NCBI RefSeq assembly: GCF_016808095.1
Contig: NC_068970.1
Coordinates: 38,846,630-38,910,629 of the forward strand
Direction of reading: 5' to 3'
DNA length: 64,000 nt
DNA from: Vigna angularis
Taxonomy: Eukaryota; Streptophyta; Magnoliopsida; Fabales; Fabaceae
Below the pieces are notes generated by a model, which was not told where the DNA came from, made no database searches, and worked only from the letters and a program-made list of their open reading frames with translations. Shown one piece after another: positions 1 through 8,472 of this stretch. The translations under genes were made by a program, and so were the position numbers. Position 1 is the first letter of the stretch. Every line of letters starts with the position of its first letter.

Positions 1-9
1 TCAAGTTTT

Positions 10-27
10 TGGCGCCGTTGCCGGGGA
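10..27 (+). other. Primer binding site, tRNA-Asp type
   Basis: The 18 bases TGGCGCCGTTGCCGGGGA are complementary to the 3' end (including CCA) of plant tRNA-Asp(GUC), the primer used by Athila-type elements. Identical sites occur at 5169-5186 and, with one mismatch, at 29633-29650. Confidence 0.9.
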
Positions 28-300
28 CTCGTGGTTTAACTAGTTCATTTGTTTGATTATTGATTATCTTTGACTTGTTTTTGAATTTTGAAATTTGAAT
101 TTCTGTTTTTATTTTCTGTTTATATTTTATTTTATTTTATTTTATTTTATTTTTCAGTTTTTATTTTATTTTATTTTTCTGTTTTTTATTTCCTATCTTC
201 TTATCTTTTCAATGATATCCTTTGATTTGTGTTTATCTATCTTCTCTATCTTTTTGTGCTAACAAATGTTTTCTAGAGTTTTGTGCCTAATGTTTGCAGG
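28..300 (+). other. Pyrimidine-rich leader of element A
   Basis: There is no gene here. A run of TTTTA and TTTTC repeats (about 115-190) is followed by a 3' splice-site-like TTTGCAG at about 293-299, just before the gag-related reading frame. The leaders at 5187-5367 and 29651-29793 have the same layout, ending in TATGCAG or CATGCAG, so the acceptor-like end is a family feature. Whether it is spliced is unknown. Confidence 0.5.
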
Positions 301-1139
301 ATGCAATTTGGACAAGAATTTAACTATATGGGCACTCAATTCTTCCAAAGTAATCTCAACCATTGGTGGGAACCTCACTCAAGCATGGATCAAGGCCAAT
401 TTTGGCAAGCTACCGGACCATTTGATAGGCCATCACCACAACAATGGCCGCCACCACAACAATGGCAGTAACAACCCTCTCTATCAGGATGTTTGGATAG
501 GTTGGAGGATACCCTTCAACGATTTTTGAAAAATTCTGACGCTACTCAGAAAAGCATTGAAGAATCATGCAAAAGAATGGAGATGCAACTTCGTTACATT
601 AGTCAGAGATTGAATGATGAGGTTAATACTGAAGTTAACCTTAAGGAGGAAGGGCAAACCATTGTCACTGAAAGTGACAAGATTTTTGATGAGAAAAAAA
701 TAGAGGGAGATGAGGAAAAGATAGAGAGAAAAGAGAAAGAAGAGTTGAGTGAGAAAAATAAAGATGAAGAAAAAGAGAAAGAAGTGGTTGAGAGAGAAGA
801 GAGAGAAAATTTGTGTGAAAATAAAGAAGTTGAAAAGAAAAAGAAAAAGGGAAGAAAAAAATAAGAGAAAAGAAAAAGAGAAAATTTAGGGAGAAAAAAA
901 AGAAGAAAAAGAAGATGAGAGGGAAGAAGAAGAAATCATATGAAAAATCCCATCCTCATCTAAAGAAGAATCATAGGAAGGAAAAGAAGTTTAAGTGCTT
1001 TATGGAAATCTTCAAGAAATTGGAGATTAAAGTTCCTCTGATTGAGACATTGCAACAGGTTCCTGGTTTTATCAAATTCTTGAAGAAGTTCAGTAGAAAG
1101 AAGAAAAAGAAGAAAGAACAGGAGCTTGGGTCAAGCTAG
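301..1139 (+). pseudogene. Gag C-terminal remnant, family 1
   Basis: The frame starting MQFGQEFNYMG corresponds to the Gln/Asn/Pro-rich gag tail of element B (around 6398-6560). It is interrupted by a stop at 469-471 and resumes in the same frame at 493-864 as a helical segment and then a long Lys/Glu-rich tract. After a frameshift, 915-1139 encodes the segment with FMEIFKKLEIKVPLIETLQQ, which precedes the protease in other copies. The N-terminal retrotransposon gag domain and the zinc knuckle are absent, so the deletion must run from the leader into late gag. No protease follows. It is decayed and not expected to make a functional protein. Confidence 0.7.
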
Positions 1140-1175
1140 TGACGTTAAAAGAGCGCTTGCTGGGAGGCAACCCAG
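1128..1175 (+). other. Conserved 48-nt hairpin motif, copy 1
   Basis: The block runs from GGGTCAAGC to CAACCCAG and contains GAGCGCTTGC and a CTGGG-AGGCAA-CCCAG stem-loop. Copies of the same length lie at 1381-1428 and 38833-38880. I recall closely similar sequence in many legume Athila-type elements between pol and the 3' region. Its function is unknown. Confidence 0.7.
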
Positions 1176-1258
1176 TGATTTAAGAACTTTCAATTTTTAT
1201 TTTGGGTTTTGTAATTTTTAATCAATTGGACATTATTTCTGTAAATATTTTTTTAGGT

Positions 1259-1371
1259 ATAGCATCTACTAAAGGATGCTAGGTGGTTAAGTATCTACTG
1301 AAGGGTACTAGGTTTGTTACGCCTACTGAGGGGTGTTGGTAAGAAATTTATATACCTACTGATGGGTATTG
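1259..1371 (+). repeat. Imperfect palindromic minisatellite between two hairpin motifs
   Basis: Four degenerate units of the type GCATCTACTGATGGATGC are seen at about 1261, 1289, 1319 and 1353. Each unit is itself close to an inverted repeat (GCATC...GATGC). The cleaner version is at 8291-8472, and a minus-strand version is at 12318-12386. Confidence 0.65.
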
Positions 1372-1380
1372 GATGATTTT

Positions 1381-1428
1381 GGGTCAGGCTTGTGACATTA
1401 AACAAGCGCTACCTGGGAGGCAACCCAG
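1381..1428 (+). other. Conserved 48-nt hairpin motif, copy 2
   Basis: This is a second copy of the motif at 1128-1175, from GGGTCAGGC to CAACCCAG, with the CTGGG-AGGCAA-CCCAG stem-loop unchanged while flanking bases differ. Two copies in one element, flanking a repeat array, suggest a local duplication. Confidence 0.7.
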
Positions 1429-2293
1429 TTGATTGTTTTTATCTGTATTGTTTGTTTTGATTCTGCTTTAGTTTCATAATAGGGTTGTGCATGAGTGATC
1501 TGAGAATTTTATTGCAGGGAGCCAGTGAGGGGTAGGTTTAGGACGCATTTAGGTCAAGCCAGGAAGAAGAAAAACACTTCCCGAAAGTGCCGCTGAGCGG
1601 TAGTGTCGTAGACTTGGCTTAGGTTGCCCCTTAGCGGAACCCGAGCCCATTAGGGTATTTTTATACCCTAAGCTGCGCCTTGGCCTCTCTTTTAATACTT
1701 TCCTCTGCACACATACTCCCACATACTCTTTCAAAGGATCTCTCCAATTTTTCCCTCATCCCTCTTGAGAAAATCTCTCTTTCATTCACTTTCTCACTAG
1801 TTCCATCTAAGTTTGGGGTTGGAAGAGAGCATCATAGCTTGAAAGCATTCTCCATTCATCTAGCATCTCCACCCAAGTAAGTCAAGCATTTTTCATTCTA
1901 GGGTTCTTGAGTTTGAATTGGATTGTTAAAGCATGAAATTTTAGGGGTTTTGATCTTTATGCATGATTTGATGATTTAATTGAGGTTTGAACCGATTAAA
2001 CATAATGATTGTGATCTGGAAAACTGAAAAATGCATGTGGGCGGAGTTAGGATAAGCCAAAAGGAGTTTTTCAAAATTCTGTAGATTTACCGCTCAGGGG
2101 TAACTTGCCGCTGAGCGGCACTCTGACAGACTTGTGATTTTTGCTGAGTTGCGTTCTGGATAGCTGCACTGGTGGCGCTTAGGGGTGATTTTGACCCTTA
2201 GTGCTGGTTTAAGCTTCGGAATAATGGTGTTGGATGTGTTTTACTAATGATTAGCAACATGTTTGTGGTTTTGTATCTGTGTTTGATGTAGGA
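1429..2293 (+). promoter_or_regulatory. Leader of the TP ORF with a 5'-UTR intron (1877-2291)
   Basis: No coding sequence precedes the TP start. A donor AA|GTAAGT lies at 1877 and an acceptor GATGTAG ends at 2291, two bases before the ATG, giving a 415-bp intron. Equivalent introns occur in the other two TP copies (29053-29475; minus strand 14061-13628). GC-rich CCGCTGAGCGG-type palindromes lie at 1589-1650 and inside the intron at about 2090-2190. A polypurine-like AAGTTTGGGGTT sits at 1809-1820 in the upstream exon. Splicing is inferred from conservation of the sites, not observed. Confidence 0.6.
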
Positions 2294-2566
2294 ATGGCAT
2301 CCTCTTCAGGCAAAAGAATGAAGACCATGGCATCCAAAAGAAAAGAAAAAGAACCAGAACAACCCCATTCTAGCAGGTTCCTATCTCGCAAACATGAAAA
2401 GCACTTCAAGGTGGTCCAAGATAGGAGACTACTTATGGAGAGAAAGGTTGGAATGATACCTAACTTTGCTCCTCAATTTGGAGAGCAATTGTTAGGGAAT
2501 GATTGGGGGAAGCTAGCCACATACCCTACACCTGCCAATATAGTTGTGGTGAAAGAGTTCTACACT
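2294..2566 (+). pseudogene. TP ORF (plant transposon protein type), truncated after about 91 codons
   Basis: The start MASSSGKRMK matches the same ORF at 13625 (minus) and 29478. A basic N-terminus is followed by the conserved helix containing LSRKHEKHFKVVQDRRLLME and the block PTPANIVVVKEFYTN. Just after that block the reading frame enters foreign sequence, a duplicated 26-mer and then a SIRE-like fragment. The full-length family member in this window is about 410 codons. Such ORFs follow pol in Athila-type elements; their role is unknown, and they are sometimes described as occupying the env-like position. Confidence 0.65.
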
Positions 2567-2608
2567 AATATAGTTCTTATTGGTTCTACACTAATATAGT
2601 TCTTATTA
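2557..2608 (+). repeat. 26-bp tandem duplication spanning a transposon junction
   Basis: Two units starting GTTCTACACTAATATAG lie at 2557-2582 and 2583-2608, differing at the last base. The first half of the unit belongs to the TP ORF and the second half to the foreign sequence, so the duplication arose after the junction formed. Confidence 0.75.
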
Positions 2609-3429
2609 GTTCAGACGCAAAACAATCGATTACGTTATGTAGTAATCTGTTACATTGAACCAGATCTAATAGTATTACAACAAACTAAGTTCTTAATTGA
2701 ATGTTCAATCAATGTAATCGATTCACATTTAATGATGGTCAAACATATTTAAAAATATGACCGTTAAAGTAGTTATGACTAACATGAAATCAGTTTTCAA
2801 AACTTAACAGACTTAATTGAATACACAACACATGTAATCGATTAAGCTTAACACTTAAACATATTTTGAAAACTTTTCTTCTCAAAAACTCATCGCAGCC
2901 CATTTGAAAAAGATATATGCAAACACACGAGTTTTAATCGATTTAACAACTAATGTAATATATTCAAGCTAGTTGTTTTGCCATAGTTCAAAACATTGAT
3001 TATGTTTTTCATTACAAAGAAACATACAATGTGCATACACAGATATAATCACATCATAATCACAATAGTATGCATAATCACAATAGTATGCATAATCACA
3101 ATAGTATGCATAAACAACACAATATGTCCAACAAATGCATTTATCACAGTATGTGCATATAACATAGTAAGCATGTACACATTCCACATATTGTTTAACT
3201 TAACACAGAAACACTTTTTTGTTTTGACATGATAACATTCATGTGTTGTTGCTATTAATGTGTTGTCATCATCAAAAACAACATAACAGGGATTAGGTTC
3301 AGCTATTACATTGCTCCCCCTATTAACATTGTTCTTGAGCCTCTCTAGCCAAATAAGCCTACCCTGTTTTAATCCTTTGATAGCCCTTTTGAGCCTATGT
3401 TTTCCCCTTTTCTTTGTTTTGAAACTCAT
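2609..3429 (-). mobile_element. SIRE-like Ty1/copia fragment: 3' pol/env end plus LTR start
   Basis: Read on the minus strand, 3429-3332 encodes a Lys/Arg-rich tail. It is followed by an AATAGGGGGAGCA tract at about 3312-3330 and then LTR-like sequence with ATGATGACAACACAT, as in the solo LTR starting at 41208. Further left are several AATCGATT motifs and GAGAAGAAAAGTTTTCAAAA, also matched at about 41585-41608. The far end is cut at about 2609, so this is part of an internal 3' end joined to a partial LTR. Confidence 0.55.
3055..3108. repeat. 18-bp minisatellite, three units
   Basis: CATAATCACAATAGTATG is repeated exactly three times inside the copia fragment. It keeps reading frames open on both strands, which explains the short repetitive ORFs seen there. 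Confidence 0.85.
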
Positions 3430-3910
3430 GAATTAGCCTTAAGTGAAAAACCATGACCACCTTAACCTTAGGGAATTTTGGAGCCTTGAATTGTTTTGGG
3501 AACAAGTGTGGTCTCAATGTGCGTTCATTGGATTCTTATGAATTGGCTAGTTGGTTTTATTGGTTCCTCTTCTTGTTTGTTTTGTAAATATATTATGTAT
3601 CTTGTCTCTTACAATTTGTGTTATAAAAAAGAGAAGAAAAAGAGACAGGACGAGAAAAGAAAAAAATAAAAAATGATGAAAAAAAATGAATGAAAAATGA
3701 ATGGTGGAGTTAAGAAAAGGATTGAAATTAAAGATTTTGGATGTGCTTTTATTGAATTTTCACTTGTTCCCCATTGCTCCTCTACTTCCTTTTGGTTTGT
3801 AGCTTCTCATTTATTTATTTTCGTCCCTTGTCCTTGGCCCCATTACAACCATGAAAAGACCTTTTGATTTGAACATGCATATGTTTTGATTGTTGATAAG
3901 AGAGGATTGC
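3430..3910 (+). other. Non-coding 3' region of a family 1 element
   Basis: There is no gene. An A/G-rich stretch (about 3628-3720) and a segment ending near 3860 (CCATTACAACC...AAAAGACC) resemble the untranslated region that precedes the 3' LTR in element B (around 9150-9430). It ends abruptly at the LTR of B without a polypurine tract, so it is truncated there. Confidence 0.4.
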
Positions 3911-5162
3911 TGATAATGGTTAAATATACCGTTATGTGTGATATAATTTTGATACTAAACGCACCCTTTTTGACTTGGAAACTTGCTTGAACTCATGTTT
4001 TTGCTTTAGTTTTGTGAATAAGTGAGTAGAGGTTATACTTTATGATTTTATGACTAAATTCCCTTTATTTTGTTGCTAATAATATGCCTGGAAGAATCTC
4101 CCACAATGTATAGAGCTGAATTAGCCATAAAAGCAAGCAAAACAGTAAAAAAAAAAGAGTTCTGGAATGCTACCGCTAGAGCTGAGCGCCCCTGAGGGGG
4201 GCTGAGTGCAAAATCCTGTCCCGCACCATGCCTGGGCGCCCTTCTAGGGGTTAAGCGCCAGCGTGTTGGGCTTGGACCCGTTTTGTGTTATTTTTTTTTA
4301 TTCATCTAAGGACTTGGACGTCTTAGGGATTGTATCTCTTGATGGCTTGAGCACATAAACAAATTTTTCTTCCCTTCGAGGTAGATTTGGGGATGTTGGA
4401 GCTCTCCTCTTCAGTTTCTAGGGTTTTTATATCTCTTACATTCCGCTGTTCATCTAGTTTCTCCATGATAATGGAGAACTAAACCTTATTTGTTGTTGGG
4501 GGATGATGTAACCTTGTGAACTTTCATGTATTTGAATTGATTCCAATTTATTTGTGCTTCTTTCATTAATTGATAGGGTTATTCTTCTTTGCTCTATGCT
4601 TGTTATGTTTAACTCATTCATGACATGATTATTAGCTTTTGTGATATGGACACATACGGGGAAACCTAGATCTGGAGAATTGCTCCCAAAAGCAGTATTA
4701 CCTAGACATAGGGATATGAGTTTTGGTTATCTTAAGCTTCTAATCGTAATGCATAATTAATTATTAGAGATACAAGACATTGTGAACTAGTAATTAAGGA
4801 TAGACTTTCTTCGTCGAGACATCAGGTTTTAAGTAATTTAGAAAGTGATATTAACATTAATGAAGAAGATGAATTCATACATGCATCAGAGTAAACTAGG
4901 TGAAATCTAAACCCCAACAACATTATCATGTCATATTATCAACTTCATCCATTCATTCTAGTGTTTAGCCTGGATTGATCAAATTGCAATCATGTTTATT
5001 TTTATTGCATTTGCATTCAAAACCCCAACAATTGTTCTTAAGTCTTAATTAGTTAAGCAATTACACAACTGTTTAGTGCTATGAGTCCTCTAGGATACGA
5101 TACTTGGTCTTACCATTTTATATTACTTGATACGATTCAGTACACTTGCCGACATCTTAACA
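3911..5162 (+). repeat. 5' LTR of element B
   Basis: It starts TGATAATGGTTAAAT and ends GACATCTTAACA, 1252 bp, followed six bases later by the PBS. A GC-rich array with GGGCGCCC and GAGCGCC motifs lies at about 4171-4262, followed by a T-rich stretch and the sequence GGACTTGGACGTC. ORFs here are chance frames. Confidence 0.85.
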
Positions 5163-5168
5163 AGTTTT

Positions 5169-5186
5169 TGGCGCCGTTGCCGGGGA
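5169..5186 (+). other. Primer binding site of element B, tRNA-Asp type
   Basis: It has the same 18-base sequence as at 10-27, complementary to the plant tRNA-Asp 3' end, six bases after the LTR. Confidence 0.9.
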
Positions 5187-5360
5187 CTCGTTGTTTAAAC
5201 TATACTTTTGTGTTATTCTTAATCGATTAGACTTTATCTTTAATTTTATCTTTTTATCTTTTATTTTTATCTTTTTATCTTTTATTTTTATTTTATCTTT
5301 AATTTTATTTTTTTATCTGTTAGTGCTAATTGGGTGCTCTAGTGTTTTGTTCTCTAGTGT

Positions 5361-6926
5361 ATGCAGGGTACAATTCGGACTAGAAGCACAAAAGTCTCTG
5401 AACCTCTTCTTGCAGGTCTGGGCAACAATAGAGGAAAAAGGAGGAACAAGATGTCTAGAGAAATTTTCCCTTCTCCTGAGACTCTTTTACAGCCTTCACC
5501 TCAAAGATCTGACCAGGAAACAGAAAATATGGCTGAAGAGCAGAATGATAGACGTACCCTGGCAGATTATGCAACAGTCATGGACCCTCATCATTTTAAT
5601 AGCATTGCAAGGCCGAGGGTTAATGCTGCAAATATGGAGATGAAGCCTGCTTTGATTCAATTGGTGAAGAGCAACCAATTCAATGGATTATCACATGAAA
5701 ATCCATATGAGCATTTGACCACATTCAATGATATATGCACTGTGAAGATCAATGGCGTGCTAGATGAAGCTATTAGACTTAGCTTATTCCCTTTCTCTTT
5801 GGGAGGAAATGCTAAGATGTGGTTGAACTCTTTTCCAGAAAACAACTTTACAGAGTGGGAAGCTGTGGTTGCAAAGTTTCTGAACAAATATTTCCCACAG
5901 TCAAAGGTGAATAAAGGTAAGAAGGAAATTTCTTCTTTCAAGCAGGGCATGGATGAGACATTAGGTCAACCGTGGGACATATTTAAAGGCTTGTTGAGAA
6001 AGACGCCAACTGATGGCTTTGATGAACCTACAGTAGTCATTCTATTCCTTGGAGGTCTAAGCTCACAAACTAAATTGATGATGGATGCCTCAGCTGAAGG
6101 TAATATCAAGTGAAAGACTCTAGAGGAAGCTTATAAGTTGATTGAAAATATGGCTACAAATGATAATGAGATGCACAATGAAAGAACTCAATTGAAAAAA
6201 AAAGGAGTTCTACAATTACAATCTCAAGATGCTCTGTTGGCTCAGAACAAAATAATGACTCAACATTTGCAGACTCTGATGAAGAAAATCTCTCAATTGC
6301 CTCAAGAATTGCAGAATGTTTCTGAAGCTCAATATCAACTTTTTGAGCTATGTGGTGGAGATCATATCAATGGACAATGCGCCATGCAAGCTATTACCAT
6401 GGAAAAATTGTATTATATGGGTAACCAGGGCCGCCAAGGTAACTACAACCAAGGGTGGAAACCTCACCCAAGCATGGGTCAAGGGCAAGTTGGGCAATTT
6501 AATAGACCATCACAGTAGCAATGGAAACCCCAACCCTCCTTCTCTGAAACTACAAATTTAGAAGAGACTCTCTAAATATTTATGCAAGTGTAAATTTCCA
6601 ACTATAAAAACACTGAAGCTACCATTAGAAATTTGGAGATGCAGGTTGGTCAACTAGTTGAGAAGTTGGAGGAGATGCCTAACAGGAGTTTTGGGGCTAA
6701 TACTGAAGTTAACCTTAAGGAGGAGTGCAATGTCATTATGACTAGAGGTGGCATGTTGCTAGATGAGAGAAAAGTTGAGAGAAAAGTTGAGAGAAAAGAT
6801 AATGTTGAGTTGAGTGAAAAAGAAGAGATGAATAAAGAGAGAAAAGAAAAGGCTGAGAGAAAAGAAGGTGAGAAAGATGAGAGGAAAAAGAAAGGAGGAG
6901 AGGATGAGAGAAAAAAGAAAGAATAA
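5361..6926 (+). pseudogene. Gag polyprotein region, family 1 (Athila/Diaspora-like)
   Basis: This is the structural capsid protein that would assemble cytoplasmic particles around element RNA. The frame from ATG 5361 has a short N-terminus, then the retrotransposon gag domain at about residues 95-235 (key blocks PALIQLVKSNQFNGLSHENP, NAKMWLNSFP, EAVVAKFLNKYFPQ). A TGA at 6111-6113 breaks the frame where other copies encode Cys. It continues in phase through a helical segment, a zinc knuckle ELCGGDHINGQC whose first Cys has become Phe, and a Gln/Asn/Gly-rich stretch, with more stops at 6516 and 6572. It ends in a Lys/Glu-rich coiled tract stopping at 6926. The frame is otherwise conserved, so decay is moderate. 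Confidence 0.8.
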
Positions 6927-8282
6927 TTGAGAAGCCCCTTTCTTATCCAAAAATCTTTTCAAAGACTGAAAAAGAGAAACAATTTAGGCGTTTCATGGAG
7001 ATTTTCAAGCAATTGGAGATTACTATGCCCTTGACCGAAGCACTGCAGCAAATTCTTGCCTATGCTAAGCACATGAAGAAATTCCTCAGCAGGAAGAAGA
7101 AATATTTAGATGAGGAAACAATTGAAGTGCAGGGCATTGGCAGTGTCATTTTGTAGAAGACTCTCCCTCCAAAATTCAAAGATCCGGGAAGTTTCAATAT
7201 CCCTTGTATCATTGGGAATCATGATATAATGAAGGCTCTAGTTGACTTAGGGGCTAACATCAACCTGATGCCCCTATCTTTGCTTAAAAAGATTGGTGGT
7301 TTGGAGGTCAAACTGATAACGGTTGATTTCACCCTTATTTGGTATTAAATTTTGATAATAAATGAACCCTTTTTGACTTAAGAACTTGATTGTTCTCTTA
7401 TTTTTAACTTATTTTTGTGAATAAGAGAGTTGAGATTAACTTGAAGATTTTATCACTAAATTCCCTTGATTTTGTAGGAAACTGGGATGAATTGGAAGAG
7501 GAGTAAAATGTCAAGAAGCTGGAACTCAGAAAGGACAAAAAGAGCCCTAGAAGAGAAGGCTGCTAAAGGTCGTAGGACGCTTCAGCGCCCTTTTTTGGGG
7601 CCCTCAGTGCAGGAGTCTCGCAGTCACGCCTGAGCGCCCTTCTAGGGACGTTGAGCGTCAGTCTTCAAGTAACGTTTCACGCCTAGGCGCCCTTCTTGGG
7701 GCGCTGAGCGCCATCCTCTCGCAAGCTCGCCTGGGCGCCCTAAGTAGGGGCGCTGAGCGCTGTCAACATTGGCCCATGATCCAATTCAGCCGTATTTAAG
7801 GATTTGTTCAAGCTAAAGGGAAATGATATTTGGTCTTACAATTTATTTTTACTTGATACGATTCGGTACACTTGCCGAGGTCTTAACACAAACCCACAAG
7901 AATGGTGTTACAAATGGCAGATAAGTCCATCAAGCATCCTTATGGTGTAATGGAAGATGTTGTGGTTCAGATAGATCAACTCCAATTCCAATTAATTTTG
8001 TAGTGATGGAGATGGGGGAAAATGCAGATATACCGCTCATCTTTGGAAGACCATTCATGAAGACAACCAAGGTTGTAATTCATGTAGATGATGGAGTTTT
8101 AATATTGAAAGATCTAGATGAAGATGTGACTTTTATTGTCTTCAATGAGGTGCAACTAATTCAAGCAAAACAGGCTAGACCTAAAGCACCAGATGAAATT
8201 TGCTCAGTAACTAGTCTACCTGATCAAGCTGCAAAGTTGGTTAAGAGGAATCATAATTGTTTCTCTCCAAAATGGATGCTAC
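6927..8282 (+). pseudogene. Protease region, family 1, split by a solo LTR
   Basis: After a frameshift near 6926 the sequence encodes the linker EKQFRRFMEIFKQLEITMPL and then the retropepsin-like domain. Its active-site segment is DLGANINLMP (Athila proteases have DLGAS where retroviruses have DTG or DSG). A stop (TAG) at about 7154 separates linker and domain. At 7313 a solo LTR interrupts it; the second half resumes at 7894 with MADKSIKHPYGVMEDVVVQ and IFGRPFMKT, ending at 8282. There is no RT, RNase H or integrase sequence between here and the repeat array at 8291: pol is missing, not just damaged. Confidence 0.75.
7314..7888 (+). mobile_element. Solo LTR, family 1 subtype, in the protease of element B
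   Basis: It begins TGATAACGGTTGATTT and ends GAGGTCTTAACA, 575 bp, flanked by a perfect 5-bp duplication CAAAC (7309-7313 and 7889-7893). Removing it and one copy of the duplication restores the aligned order of the protease segment relative to element F. It is about half the usual LTR length: sequence downstream of the promoter region is missing. Four GC-rich palindromic units lie at about 7566-7766. Confidence 0.85.
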
Positions 8283-8290
8283 TAGATTAA

Positions 8291-8472
8291 GCATCTACTA
8301 ATGGATGGCATGTGATTAAGCGTCTACTGATGGATGCTACTAACGACATCTACTGATGGATGCCGATGAAGATGAGGAAGATTAGCATCTACTGATGGAT
8401 GCTGATAAGAAGGATTCACATCTATTGATGGATGCTGGAAGATTCAGATGAAAGCATCTATTGATGGATGCT
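8291..8472 (+). repeat. Palindromic minisatellite GCATCTACTGATGGATGC
   Basis: Six 19-bp units start at about 8291, 8320, 8346, 8385, 8418 and 8454, separated by variable spacers of 7-20 bp. Each has inverted ends GCATC and GATGC, so each could form a small stem-loop in RNA. The array follows the protease stop directly. Confidence 0.8.

Larger units (their letters stand above)
1..3910 (+). mobile_element. Element A: family 1 (Athila/Diaspora-like) LTR retrotransposon, partial
   Basis: The window opens just inside this element: its 5' LTR lies to the left and the tRNA-Asp primer binding site starts at base 10. The order is leader, gag C-terminal remnant, 48-nt hairpin motif, short repeat array, second hairpin motif, spliced-type leader, truncated TP ORF, then a minus-strand copia fragment (about 2609-3429) and more non-coding sequence up to the LTR of element B. 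The N-terminal gag found in the other copies is missing, and there is no protease, RT or integrase. It is a doubly defective copy. That 3430-3910 belongs to the same copy is inference. Confidence 0.7.

Noticed and set aside
10..27. A tRNA-Asp gene fragment
   Set aside because: Only the 18 bases complementary to the tRNA 3' end are present, directly after an LTR; it is a primer binding site.
3049..3429. 126-codon minus-strand ORF with repeated Tyr/Cys units
   Set aside because: Its first 30 or so codons are a real copia tail, but the repeated part is an 18-bp minisatellite in LTR sequence.
8291..8472. Regularly repeated short units resembling a CRISPR array
   Set aside because: The spacers are irregular and related, units are short and degenerate, and the context is a plant retrotransposon. 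It is a minisatellite.
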